Below are positions 20,206 through 29,616 of a stretch of 64,000 nucleotides of DNA, piece by piece (positions within the stretch are counted from its first letter, which is position 1; every line of letters begins with the position of its first letter). Origin of the DNA: Candidatus Electrothrix communis (GTDB lineage Bacteria; Desulfobacterota; Desulfobulbia; Desulfobulbales; Desulfobulbaceae); NCBI GenBank assembly GCA_030644725.1, contig CP130629.1:861572-925571 (forward strand). Direction: 5' to 3'. Below the pieces are notes generated by a model. The model worked only from the letters and a program-made list of their open reading frames with translations. It was not told where the DNA came from and made no database searches. The translations under genes were made by a program, and so were the position numbers.

Positions 20206-21898
20206 GGGTGCGGCTCTTTTCATGCAAGCCTAACCGGTTATACCATCGACGGAACAGCATCACCGTTCGGTACCCAGCTATAGTTTCTGCACCTTTCCTT
20301 CCAAAAATGAAAACTCAGGTAATCTTTCAAATCACTGCTGGTTTTCAGCGCTCTCAATTTCAGCACGGCATCTGCTGATTTAAGCCGCCAACGAGCACCG
20401 GTGAGATCCATGCGATCCTTAACCAAGTGACGACAAGCTCCCTCTATTACACCGGTGGCTATAGGCAGTCCTTTTGAAAGAGCTTCTTCATATCTCAGGC
20501 GTTTCTGATTTTTCTCAATATAATTCGCAGCGGTATCCGAAGAAATACGTTCATTTTCGTCTAATCCTCTGCGTGTGGCCGCACGACGCAAACCGCTTGC
20601 CACACTTTGTGCGTTTCCTTTCAAAATTTCAAGCGTACGTCCACGCACCCACTCTTCTCGTCTTTCAACATTTTCTTTGCCCGAATAAAGCGCATGAGCA
20701 GATTTCCATAGGTATTCGACGACATGAATGAAATCCTGAATAACTGTTATTTTCACATCATACTTCTCCGCCTGCGCCTCGACCTGCCTGATCAAATCGG
20801 TCTGCCCGTCAATAAGAACCGCCCATTCCATTTTTTGCTCAGGATCCCGACGGAGTGCCTCCTGGAATCCTTGGTCAAGGGCACTTCCCATATCTTCCGT
20901 AATCTCCGCCCAAACCCGCTTGTTCTCAATCTTGGGTCGTAATGGTGAGCTTTCCTGGTCGATACCGAGGATTTGTTCAGGGGTTCGCTGATAAGGGGAT
21001 GTTTCATACACGGAGACAACAGTCGCCATCCGTTTTCTACCCTTTTTCTCTCCGGGTTGAAGGCGGGCTTTTTTCTTCCTTTGATCCTCTTCAGCCTGTT
21101 TTTTGGCGGCGGGTCGCAGATCCTGATTATGCATTGATACGCCTTTTCCGTCTGCTGTGATGACCAAAATATTGCCTTGTTTCGGGGACGATTCAAGGGG
21201 CTGCTCATAAAATTCTTTGAAATCCTGTACAATATCCGCAGATACATCCTGAAGTTGACGTTTGGGCAGCATCCCTCCTCCCTGCCGTTCCAGTGACTCC
21301 AATGTTTCGTCAAAAGAGGCGATAGCCGCCAGATGCGCTATTTCACTCCGCAGACCGTGTGAATACTTGTCGGGCGGCAAGTTTAACTCTGCATCCAGAG
21401 GAAAAACGCTGCCGACAAACTGCCCGTAATAACCGATTCGCGACAACTTAACCTCTCCAAAGCGTGATTCAATTTTTCGAGCAGAACCTGTCCTGCGACG
21501 ATTGCGACGGATACCATCTTCTCCGACAACGAATTCTTTTTTCACCTCTTCAGCAGTGCGTTGAGAAAGATATCCCTGTGCCAACAGTCGTAGAATTTCC
21601 TGCCCTTTTTTTTGAATAACTGCTTCCACGTCTCCAAAAGAGGCTTCGGAAAACCCTGCGCTTGATATGTAGGATGCGAGTTTATCAAGAGACTCAAACG
21701 ACGAAATATAATGCTCTCTATGACTTTCTGTAATGTGGCAAGGGTGGTACATGTTGAAACTCCAAAATGCTGAGTAAAAAATATTTTATATATTTTTACC
21801 GCATTGAAAGGAGCATTTCAAGCAAATAATACATAACTCAAAATTAAAGATTGACAACTTATCAATATGTTAAAATTAAATCAAAAGAGCCGCACCCT
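20206..21898 (-). mobile_element. ISKra4-family element, apparently complete
   Basis: A 1693-bp element with inverted ends GGGTGCGGCTCTTTT (20206) and AAAAGAGCCGCACCC (to 21898). The transposase frame is full length. I see no direct duplication at the flanks (AAGGAATA versus TTATCAAA). It separates the cytochrome start from whatever promoter lay upstream. Confidence 0.88.
20238..21752 (-). CDS. ISKra4-family transposase
   Basis: 504 residues, intact. Catalytic candidates: ITADGKGVSM, the second acidic site in WAVLIDGQTDL, and the strongly conserved C-terminal block ATGVIEGACRHLVKDRMDLTG-RW with the final Glu. This block is diagnostic of ISKra4 enzymes. This is one of the few intact transposases in the island, so the element may still move. 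Confidence 0.88.
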   Translation of the reverse strand: MYHPCHITESHREHYISSFESLDKLASYISSAGFSEASFGDVEAVIQKKGQEILRLLAQGYLSQRTAEEVKKEFVVGEDGIRRNRRRTGSARKIESRFGEVKLSRIGYYGQFVGSVFPLDAELNLPPDKYSHGLRSEIAHLAAIASFDETLESLERQGGGMLPKRQLQDVSADIVQDFKEFYEQPLESSPKQGNILVITADGKGVSMHNQDLRPAAKKQAEEDQRKKKARLQPGEKKGRKRMATVVSVYETSPYQRTPEQILGIDQESSPLRPKIENKRVWAEITEDMGSALDQGFQEALRRDPEQKMEWAVLIDGQTDLIRQVEAQAEKYDVKITVIQDFIHVVEYLWKSAHALYSGKENVERREEWVRGRTLEILKGNAQSVASGLRRAATRRGLDENERISSDTAANYIEKNQKRLRYEEALSKGLPIATGVIEGACRHLVKDRMDLTGARWRLKSADAVLKLRALKTSSDLKDYLSFHFWKERCRNYSWVPNGDAVPSMV

Positions 21899-22034
21899 TA
21901 TCAAATCTATAAATGAGCAATCCATCGCATTGTTTTTGAAGTATTGTTGACTTTGTAAATGGAGTGATTCTCTGACGAGAGTTCCTCTTGTGCCGCATGA
22001 CTATAGCAGGCATAAAGCAAGATCACGATATTTT

Positions 22035-22130
22035 GGGCTTGGTTCTAAGTTAGGCCAATTGATTTGCGATTGACACTCGGAGTAAAAATAAATCCATTAA
22101 ATCAATCAGTAAATTAGCCGCACAGGGCGG
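22035..22130. repeat. Truncated MITE, left half
   Basis: Starts GGGCTTGGTTCTAAGTT and continues about 70 bp with clear similarity to the complete MITE at 22449-22577 (GGCCAATTGATTT, then CATTAAATC), but diverged and without a right end. IS66 transposase sequence starts at about 22131. The 136 bp before it (21899-22034) show no gene. Confidence 0.6.
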
Positions 22131-23107
22131 AAATAAAGATCTGTCCGGGATACGGAACTGAAAATCGGGGTGAATTCCCGGAAAACGTCGAAAGGGGTGT
22201 TCGATACGGCACAGGGGTAAAGACATGGGCCGCGTATTTCGGAAATCAGCACCATATTCCGCTTGAACGCACCGCACAGATTATTGAAGACCTGACCCGG
22301 GCACGGAATTTCCGAGGGTTCGCTGCTCAAGGCGTCCGAAGAGCTTTCCGAGTGCGTTCGGCCCTCGACCGAGGCAACTGCGGAGCTTCTCCGTAATGCC
22401 GAGGTTCTGAATGCGGACGAAACCGGACTGCGGGTCAAAGGAAAACTCGGGCTTGGTTCTAAGTTCGGCCAATTGATTTACGCTTGGCACTCTCAATAAA
22501 AAAGATCATTAAATCTAAATTGTTATCATGCAGGTGCAGATTGTACTGGCAAGATGGCCGAAGTTAGAACCAAGCCCGAAAACTCCATTGGCTGCATGTC
22601 GCTTCATCGGACCTGCTCACTAATTATAACGTGCATGAAAAGCGCGGAAAAGAAGCGATGGATGCAGCCGGAATCCTCAGCGAATTCGAAGGCAAGATGG
22701 TGCATGATCACTTGAAATCGTACTTTGGATATAAAAATTGCCGTCATGGGCTATGCAACGCGCACCACCTTCGTGAGCTTGAATTCATAGGCAAGCAGTA
22801 TGAACAGGCATAGGCCGGAGACATGGCCGACCTGCTGCTTGAGATAAAAGAGGCGGTCGAAAAACTGAAGCCGGACCGGGACAGTTTTGGCTCGGAAGAT
22901 ATCGAAAGTTTCGAGCGAAGGTACGATGAAATAGTCTGCCGGGGCTTCGCGGACAATCCCTTCACTCCGCCGAAAGAGAAAAAAAGAGGCCGGGTGAAGA
23001 AAACCCCGCCGCTCAACCTTCTAACAAGGCTTCGGGATTACAAAGCGGAGACCCTCGCCTTCATGTACGATTTCCGGGTGCCGTTTGATAACAACGCAGC
23101 GGAAAGA
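22131..23107 (+). pseudogene. IS66 transposase, central part, decayed
   Basis: Homologous to the IS66 transposase at 25171-26325. Readable pieces in changing frames: GVRYGTGVKTWAAYFGNQHHIPLERTAQ-like, ADETGLRVKG, KMVHDHLKSYF with the second catalytic Asp, CNAHHLRELEFIGKQYEQA followed by a TAG, then LKPDRDSFGSEDIESFERRYDEIV and DNNAAERD. The 5' end is lost and the 3' end stops at AGAGATG where IS1182 starts (23108). It is interrupted by a MITE. Unlike the 25-kb copy it keeps the middle catalytic region. Its missing 3' end matches 7929-8177. Confidence 0.8.
22449..22577. mobile_element. MITE type 1, complete, 129 bp
   Basis: Inverted ends GGGCTTGGTTCTAAGTTCGG and its near-complement CCGAAGTTAGAACCAAGCCC. 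An exact 8-bp duplication GAAAACTC flanks it (22441-22448 and 22578-22585). Removing MITE plus one duplication restores IS66 coding sequence. No coding capacity. The same terminus ends the DUF6399-relative element at 33011, which suggests that element's transposase moved it. Confidence 0.92.
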
Positions 23108-23327
23108 GATGAGTCTGTTGATTAAGCCACCAAGGCGCTGCCCCGCCTTAACTGTCTGAAATAATGCTATTTGCTTATGAAAAACTCTTGACAACCCAAC
23201 TGGTGACATGTTATATACGATTGATATCAGATGATTAATTCATAATCAGGTAAAGTCAACATGTTCAAAAAAACAAGTCCCCAATTAACTCTCACAGAAC
23301 CAGCTTTTCAGATGGCGGGTATTTTGC
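23108..23327 (+). mobile_element. IS1182 5' end with transposase N-terminus
   Basis: Begins with GAGTCTGTTGATTAA. The transposase starts at ATG 23261 (MFKKTSPQLTLTEPAFQMAGIL) and is cut after 22 residues by the IS66-like element at 23328. It resumes at 27994 with PKDDWSFIYKDKIWP. The 8-bp duplication TATTTTGC marks the cut on both sides. Confidence 0.85.
23188..23217 (+). promoter_or_regulatory. Probable promoter of the IS1182 transposase
   Basis: TTGACA (23188-23193) and TATATA (23212-23217) are 18 bases apart and lie about 45 bases before the transposase ATG at 23261. A consensus match only. Confidence 0.5.
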
Positions 23328-25099
23328 GTATCCTCTCCAAAATCCAGGGTAGCTAAATAAAATTTTTCAAAGCTTGCAATATGGCTCAATTTATAAGAAT
23401 ATATGCCTCATGAATGCAGATAGTCTGAAAACCTTACAACAGCTTCATATTGATTTTGACTCACTGCCCGACAATGGGGTGCAGGATAAAATCATGCTGT
23501 TGATAAACATCGTTGAGCAGTTAGCCCAGGAGAACCAAGAACTCAAGGAAACTGTCAAATTGCTCAAAGACGAGAACAACCGTCTCAAAGGAGAGCAGGG
23601 GTGTCCGATAATTCGACCCAAAACACAATCTGGTGATATTTCATCGGAGTCGGACCGTAAAAAGAAAAAACAACAAAGCAACCCAAACGGAAAAAACGCA
23701 ATTTTGTTATCCATGAGAAAAAAAGCTGCCCAGTGGATAAGGAAAAATTACCCGCTGATGCTGTACCAAAAGGACACGATACCGTTGTTGTTCAGGATAT
23801 TATTATAGAGGTGAAAAACACCGCCTTTAAGCGGGAAGTCTATTATTCAGCATCAGAAAACCGACGAATCATCGGCGCATTACCCATTGAATATCAAGGT
23901 GGTTTCGGCCCCGGCATCAGGACATTGGTCCTCTGCTTATATAATGACTCCAACATGAGTCAGCCTAAAATCCATAGCTTGTTGCAGACAGTCGGTGTTG
24001 AAATCTCACCAGCAACAATTTCTCGCATAATAACAGACGATGTTACCTGTTTTCACGACGAAAAATCTGAAATTGTCTCGGCTGGTCTTCAAGCAACGAA
24101 TTATCAGAATGCTGATGATACCAGTGCTCGTGTCAATGGCGCCAATTTCTACAACCATGTACTCTGCAGCCCCTATTATACAGCATATTTTACCAGAGCG
24201 AAGAAGAATCGCCTGACTCTGCTGGAAATATTCAGTGAAGGCGAATTGACCTTCCAGCTAAACTCGCAAACCATTGAACTGTTAAGTGACTTTAACCTGT
24301 CTGAAAAACAGCGGCAACGTCTGACACCATTTTTAAGTGAACGCATAATGGAGCGTTCTGAAATGGATGCTTTGTTGAGTAGGCTGTTTCCTGACCCTGG
24401 CAAACAGAAAACGAATCGTCAACGCATTTTGGAAGCCTGTGCTGTGACAGCGTTTCGTCATCAGGGCCGCCCGTTTCCGATCCTTATCTGTGATGATGCC
24501 CCTCAGTTTAAGGGGATCACCGAACATCTTGGTCTATGCTGGGTCCACGAAGGCAGGCATTACAAGAAACTGCAGCCGTTCATGGAAAATAATCGCGAGA
24601 AACTGGCAAAAGTGCTCAGTGACTTTTGGGATTATTACCATTGCCTGCGGAGCTATAAAGAGGCTCCCTCCAAGGCTGAAGCTGAACGTCTTTCCGAGCA
24701 GTTCGACACCTTATTCCTGCAAACAACAGGCTATGATCAGCTAGATGACCGTTTACGGAAAACATGGGCCAAGAAGGATAATCTTCTGCTTGTCCTGCAA
24801 TATCCGCACATTCCTTTGCATAATAATTCTGCGGAACTTGGTGCCAGAGTTCAGGCACGAAAACGGGATGTCAGTTTCCAGACGAAAAACGAAAAAGGGA
24901 CTCAAGCAAAAGACACCATGATGACTGTGGTCGAAACTGCAAAAAAATGTCGGTCAATGTGTTTGAATACATCCATGACCGTATCAGCAAAAAGTACGAA
25001 ATGCCCTCCTTGGCATCCATCATTTCATCTCAATCTCAGCATACTGCTTCCGACCCCGCCTGAAAATATTCCTGTTACCCTGGTTTTTGGAGAGGATAC
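23328..25099 (+). mobile_element. IS66-like element type 2, copy 1
   Basis: Ends are GTATCCTCTCCAAAATCCAG (23328) and the complement of GTATCCTCTCCAAAAACCAG (to 25099). Length 1772 bp, matching copy 3 (59184-60956). TATTTTGC precedes the left end (23320-23327), but the right flank is AATTTTT; the matching duplication is instead found after copy 2 at 27994-28001. This is best explained by recombination between two copies. Confidence 0.88.
23410..25063 (+). pseudogene. IS66-like type 2 transposase (copy 1), two frameshifts
   Basis: Starts MNADSLKTLQQLHIDFDSLPDNGVQDKI with a coiled coil, then a basic segment and a DDE core (DDTSAR, CDDAPQF, NNSAELGAR). Relative to copy 2 it has six A instead of seven in the run near 23665 and seven instead of eight near 24940. 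Each is one base and breaks the frame. The rest is virtually identical to copy 2. Confidence 0.85.
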
Positions 25100-25170
25100 A
25101 ATTTTTGTAACTACTCAGCCAGTCGCCAAGCCTCTTGACAGAAGCAACGGGTTAAGATTATTTTGCTGTT

Positions 25171-26325
25171 ATGAATTTTAGTATCCCCGAAGAGAAAGAA
25201 GTCCGTACGGCCTTTGCGGAAGGTGAAGAGGCAATTATTGCCCTGTTCGGCAGTATAACCGCGCAGGTTAAAGAACTCGCCGCTCAGTTGGAAAAACAGG
25301 CCGGAGTATTGAAGGATTTACAGGCCCGGCTGTCGAAAAACAGCCGCAACAGCGGTAAACCGCCTTCAAGCGACGGATACGGTAAACAGAACAAGACGGA
25401 AAGCCTGAGAAAGTCTGGTCAAAAGTCGAACGGCGGGCAGCCGGGTCATGAAGGGCGGACTCTTAAGCGGTCGGAAAACCCAGATCATACGGAAACGTAT
25501 AAACCCGACACATGTGACAACTGCCAGACATCGCTTGAGGACGTCGCCGCCGTCGGAGAGGAAGAACGACAGGTTTATGATATTCCGGCGATACGAATCG
25601 AAGTCACCTCGCATCGTGCGGAAATCATAATTTGTCCCGAATGCGGCATGGAAAATACGGGAAAATTTCCGGAAAGTGTGGGACGGGGCGTTCGATACGG
25701 CAGAGGCGTGAAGACATGGGCCACGTATTTCGGGAATCAGCATCATATTCCGCTTGAACGCACTGCACAGATTTTTGAAGATCTGATCGGGCACGGAATT
25801 TCGGAGGGTTCGCTGCTGAAGGCATCTGAAGAACTTTCCGAGTGCGTCCGGCCCTCGACCGAGGCGACAGCGGAGCTTCTGCGTAATGCCGAGGTTCTGA
25901 AAGTGGACGAAACCGGACTGCGGGTCAAAGGAAAACTCCATTGGCTGCATGTAGCTTCGTCGGACCTCCTCACTCATTATAACGTGCATGAAAAGCGGGG
26001 AAAAGAAGCGGAAAAAAAGAAGGGACGACTGAAAAGACCGCCGCCGCTCAATCTGCTGATACGGCTCCGGGATTACAAGTCGGAGACTCTCGCCTTTATG
26101 TACGATTTTCGGGTTCCGTTCGACAATAATGCGGCGGAAAGGGATGTGCGTATGATGAAGGTCAAACAGAAGGTTTCGGGTTGTTTCCGAACTGTTGAAG
26201 GTGCGGAACGGTTCGCTTCTATCCGGGGATATATCTCCACGGCTCGTAAAAATTCAAAAAACATTTTCGAGGCGATTAAAGACGCCTTCAACGGCGATCC
26301 TTTTATTCCCGATGTCGCAGTATAA
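25171..26325 (+). CDS. IS66 transposase with in-frame loss of the central catalytic region
   Basis: 384 residues. Order: coiled-coil N-terminus (VKELAAQLEKQAGVLKDLQARL), SKNSRNSGKPPSSDG, GGQPGHEG, a zinc-finger-like CDNC...CPEC, the first Asp in KVDETGLRVKG, and the last Glu in DNNAAERDVRMMKVKQKVSG. After HEKRGKEA it jumps directly to EKKKGRLKRPPPLN. The remnant at 22131-23107 has roughly 100 residues between these points, including VHDHLKSYF with the second catalytic Asp and CNAHHLREL. The deletion is in frame, so a stable but catalytically dead protein could be made. Confidence 0.85.
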   Translation: MNFSIPEEKEVRTAFAEGEEAIIALFGSITAQVKELAAQLEKQAGVLKDLQARLSKNSRNSGKPPSSDGYGKQNKTESLRKSGQKSNGGQPGHEGRTLKRSENPDHTETYKPDTCDNCQTSLEDVAAVGEEERQVYDIPAIRIEVTSHRAEIIICPECGMENTGKFPESVGRGVRYGRGVKTWATYFGNQHHIPLERTAQIFEDLIGHGISEGSLLKASEELSECVRPSTEATAELLRNAEVLKVDETGLRVKGKLHWLHVASSDLLTHYNVHEKRGKEAEKKKGRLKRPPPLNLLIRLRDYKSETLAFMYDFRVPFDNNAAERDVRMMKVKQKVSGCFRTVEGAERFASIRGYISTARKNSKNIFEAIKDAFNGDPFIPDVAV

Positions 26326-26326
26326 A

Positions 26327-26364
26327 AAAAGGCCGCTTTCATAACTTTTGAAAGCGGCCTTTTT
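26327..26364. terminator. Strong hairpin terminator at the IS66 3' end
   Basis: GGCCGCTTTCA and TGAAAGCGGCC form a perfect 11-bp stem with a 7-base loop, flanked by A7 and T5, directly after the transposase stop (26325). It can act in both directions and would shield the IS from outside transcription. Confidence 0.8.
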
Positions 26365-26383
26365 CGTTAGGCTGAGTAGTTAC

Positions 26384-27993
26384 TCATGCTGTTGATAAAC
26401 ATCGTTGAGCAGTTAGCCCAGGAGAACCAAGAACTCAAGGAAACTGTCAAATTGCTCAAAGACGAGAACAACCGTCTCAAAGGAGAGCAGGGGTGTCCGA
26501 TAATTCGACCCAAAACACAATCTGGTGATATTTCATCGGAGTCGGACCGTAAAAAGAAAAAAACAACAAAGCAACCCAAACGGAAAAAACGCAATTTTGT
26601 TATCCATGAGAAAAAAAGCTGCCCAGTGGATAAGGAAAAATTACCCGCTGATGCTGTACCAAAAGGACACGATACCGTTGTTGTTCAGGATATTATTATA
26701 GAGGTGAAAAACACCGCCTTTAAGCGGGAAGTCTATTATTCAGCATCAGAAAACCGACGAATCATCGGCGCATTACCCATTGAATATCAAGGTGGTTTCG
26801 GCCCCGGCATCAGGACATTGGTCCTCTGCTTATATAATGACTCCAACATGAGTCAGCCTAAAATCCATAGCTTGTTGCAGACAGTCGGTGTTGAAATCTC
26901 ACCAGCAACAATTTCTCGCATAATAACAGACGATGTTACCTGTTTTCACGACGAAAAATCTGAAATTGTCTCGGCTGGTCTTCAAGCAACGAATTATCAG
27001 AATGCTGATGATACCAGTGCTCGTGTCAATGGCGCCAATTTCTACAACCATGTACTCTGCAGCCCCTATTATACAGCATATTTTACCAGAGCGAAGAAGA
27101 ATCGCCTGACTCTGCTGGAAATATTCAGTGAAGGCGAATTGACCTTCCAGCTAAACTCGCAAACCATTGAACTGTTAAGTGACTTTAACCTGTCTGAAAA
27201 ACAGCGGCAACGTCTGACACCATTTTTAAGTGAACGCATAATGGAGCGTTCTGAAATGGATGCTTTGTTGAGTAGGCTGTTTCCTGACCCTGGCAAACAG
27301 AAAACGAATCGTCAACGCATTTTGGAAGCCTGTGCTGTGACAGCGTTTCGTCATCAGGGCCGCCCGTTTCCGATCCTTATCTGTGATGATGCCCCTCAGT
27401 TTAAGGGGATCACCGAACATCTTGGTCTATGCTGGGTCCACGAAGGCAGGCATTACAAGAAACTGCAGCCGTTCATGGAAAATAATCGCGAGAAACTGGC
27501 AAAAGTGCTCAGTGACTTTTGGGATTATTACCATTGCCTGCGGAGCTATAAAGAGGCTCCCTCCAAGGCTGAAGCTGAACGTCTTTCCGAGCAGTTCGAC
27601 ACCTTATTCCTGCAAACAACAGGCTATGATCAGCTAGATGACCGTTTACGGAAAACATGGGCCAAGAAGGATAATCTTCTGCTTGTCCTGCAATATCCGC
27701 ACATTCCTTTGCATAATAATTCTGCGGAACTTGGTGCCAGAGTTCAGGCACGAAAACGGGATGTCAGTTTCCAGACGAAAAACGAAAAAGGGACTCAAGC
27801 AAAAGACACCATGATGACTGTGGTCGAAACTGCAAAAAAAATGTCGGTCAATGTGTTTGAATACATCCATGACCGTATCAGCAAAAAGTACGAAATGCCC
27901 TCCTTGGCATCCATCATTTCATCTCAATCTCAGCATACTGCTTCCGACCCCGCCTGAAAATATTCCTGTTACCCTGGTTTTTGGAGAGGATAC
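26384..27993 (+). mobile_element. IS66-like element type 2, copy 2, 5' truncated
   Basis: Identical in almost every base to copy 1 but lacking the first 165 or so bp, which are replaced by the IS66 element. The right end (complement of GTATCCTCTCC) is at 27993, followed by TATTTTGC (27994-28001), the partner of 23320-23327. Confidence 0.88.
26386..27957 (+). CDS. IS66-like type 2 transposase (copy 2), unshifted core
   Basis: 523 residues in one frame from MLLINIVEQLAQENQELKETVK to ...QSQHTASDPA. It lacks the first 26 residues of the family start (MNADSLKTLQQLHID...). It shows a leucine-rich coiled coil, a lysine-rich linker (RKKKKTTKQPKRKKRN), a conserved FHDEKSEIVSAGL block, and DDE candidates DDTSAR, CDDAPQF and NNSAELGAR. 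The internal ATG could serve as a start, but there is no clear ribosome site at the IS66 boundary. This copy is the reference showing that copies 1 and 3 carry one-base losses. Confidence 0.8.
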   Translation: MLLINIVEQLAQENQELKETVKLLKDENNRLKGEQGCPIIRPKTQSGDISSESDRKKKKTTKQPKRKKRNFVIHEKKSCPVDKEKLPADAVPKGHDTVVVQDIIIEVKNTAFKREVYYSASENRRIIGALPIEYQGGFGPGIRTLVLCLYNDSNMSQPKIHSLLQTVGVEISPATISRIITDDVTCFHDEKSEIVSAGLQATNYQNADDTSARVNGANFYNHVLCSPYYTAYFTRAKKNRLTLLEIFSEGELTFQLNSQTIELLSDFNLSEKQRQRLTPFLSERIMERSEMDALLSRLFPDPGKQKTNRQRILEACAVTAFRHQGRPFPILICDDAPQFKGITEHLGLCWVHEGRHYKKLQPFMENNREKLAKVLSDFWDYYHCLRSYKEAPSKAEAERLSEQFDTLFLQTTGYDQLDDRLRKTWAKKDNLLLVLQYPHIPLHNNSAELGARVQARKRDVSFQTKNEKGTQAKDTMMTVVETAKKMSVNVFEYIHDRISKKYEMPSLASIISSQSQHTASDPA

Positions 27994-28896
27994 TATTTTG
28001 CCAAAAGACGACTGGTCGTTTATCTACAAAGATAAAATTTGGCCTCTCATAGACGAAAACCAGTTCAAGCATCTTTATTCGAAAGAGGCCGGGGCACCGA
28101 ATATTTCAATCAAGCTGAAAGTATCCCTGCTCATTTTTATGGCTCTGGAACAACTCAACTGGCGGCAGGTTGAGTTTATGTTTATGCGCAGGATCGATTG
28201 GATCAATGCGACATATTCAGAATTTGGACAAGCCTTTATCGACCATACCACGTTATTCAAGTTTTATCAGCAAATCGAAGATGATAAAGCCACTTACCAA
28301 CTCCTTGTCGACCTCACCAATAACTTTATCAAAAGCTGTGGGGTTTCAAAGAAGAAACAGCGCGTTGATTCTTTTTCATGCTTGGATGGCTCGCGACACT
28401 TTCCCGTTATGGATTATTCAAGGAAACCATCAGGGGTTTCTTCAAGCACTACGAAAGCATAAGCCCGGACTGTATGCAGAGGTAAAAGACGAACTTTCCC
28501 TTGATTACCTACAGGATAATTTTGATTTAACAGAAAAGGATAAAGATAAGGCCAGAGGTCGAATCAAGGAAATGGCCAAGGATCTTTACCTGCTGAAAAC
28601 ATCTTTTGAACATCATCATCAAGTGGGCCATTACCAGACATTTAAGACATTAGCCCAAGTGTTTGATCAGCAGTGTGCTGTTAAATCTGAAAATGACCTT
28701 TCTTCTTCTCCTGCTGATGTTGACTCTGACAAAGAACTCGTTGAAGCTGCAAGGAATACCGCTCCGGTTGACTCTGAAGAGGAAATATCGTCTGGCAACA
28801 TGACACCTGCTGATGAATCAGCTGACAGTACAAAAAATATTGTTCCTGCTGAACCTGAGATAGAAATACGGGCGAAGCCGGTGGGTGATAAAATCA
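27994..28896 (+). pseudogene. IS1182 transposase, N-terminal/middle part, frameshifted
   Basis: Continues the gene begun at 23261: PKDDWSFIYKDKIWPLIDE, SIKLKVSLLIFMALEQLNWRQVE, then a frame change near 28380 (LSRYGLFKETIRGF in the third frame) and again near 28440 (LQALRKHKPGLYAEVKDEL). It ends at KPVGDKIR where a DUF6399 IS end (28897) cuts it. In IS1182 proteins only about 20 residues separate this point from GFVTETCDPDNK, where the fragment at 8346-9086 starts, so the two are probably halves of one gene. Confidence 0.8.
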
Positions 28897-29470
28897 GGCT
28901 ACCAACTTAAGCCGGGACAGAAAGTAAATTCAAAGGGTTACTCTTGACATGTTTTCTCGGCTTACGAGGCAGGGGCAACTCGCCCACTTGGTGCAGCAAC
29001 CATTCAAATAAGTCCGGTGGCTTTTCACCAAACAATCGTTGCGCTGCTGTACTGCCATCTGAGCGTTTTGTGAAATAATTATGCATAACGGTAAGCGATT
29101 TGAGACGATTTGAATTCAATCCTCTATTATTATGATGAATTTGTGACAAGAATCCGTTACGTCCTTCGACAGCAGAGGAAGCTCGATGAAATTTTCCCAC
29201 CATTTCCTCGGCCCAATTTTGCCAAAAGAAAATCTCATCCTCGCTAAATGTTCCAGTCAAGGCATGCGCCTGAAAGACGACCAAAGCTTTTTCCCATACT
29301 TTTTCATATTCTTTTCGAAGGGTTGGGTTCTTAGTTTTTCATGCCTGATTGTACCAATACACCGTAGGCAAAAGATGGTACATTGCCCAATCCAGCAGTT
29401 CCTTGCTCCTCTTTCCCAGCCCTATCAGGTTAGTGAACACATACAACCACCAAAAATCAATTGATGGGAC
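28897..29470 (-). mobile_element. DUF6399-type IS, copy C, 3' fragment
   Basis: Right terminus GGCTACCAACTTAAGCC at 28897, encoding the last 125 residues of orf2 on the minus strand. An A-to-T change turns AGA into TGA near 29341 (QARKT to QA-stop), so it is dead. It is cut at 29470 by copy D. No flank duplication is recoverable. Confidence 0.88.
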
Positions 29471-29616
29471 GGGTACCAACTTAAGCCGGGACAAAATGAA
29501 CCTCGTCCCAAAAAATCATAACCTGAAATATCGTTTTTGATTGCCAGAAGTCTATGAAAAATAAGTTTATTGAAAAAATACTTTAACTGCTCGTAAAAAA
29601 ATAGCATATTTCCGTT

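Larger units (their letters stand above)
25107..26383 (+). mobile_element. IS66 element, internally deleted
   Basis: Ends GTAACTACTCAGCC (25107) and GGCTGAGTAGTTAC (to 26383). 1277 bp. The flanks are the end of type 2 copy 1 plus 7 bp on the left, and the interior of type 2 copy 2 on the right. No direct duplication is visible. It has one gene only, without TnpA/TnpB companions. Confidence 0.87.

Noticed and set aside
20167-20223. Longer cytochrome start at 20223
   Set aside because: The first residues would be encoded by the ISKra4 terminal repeat. The ATG at 20166 directly precedes the membrane anchor.
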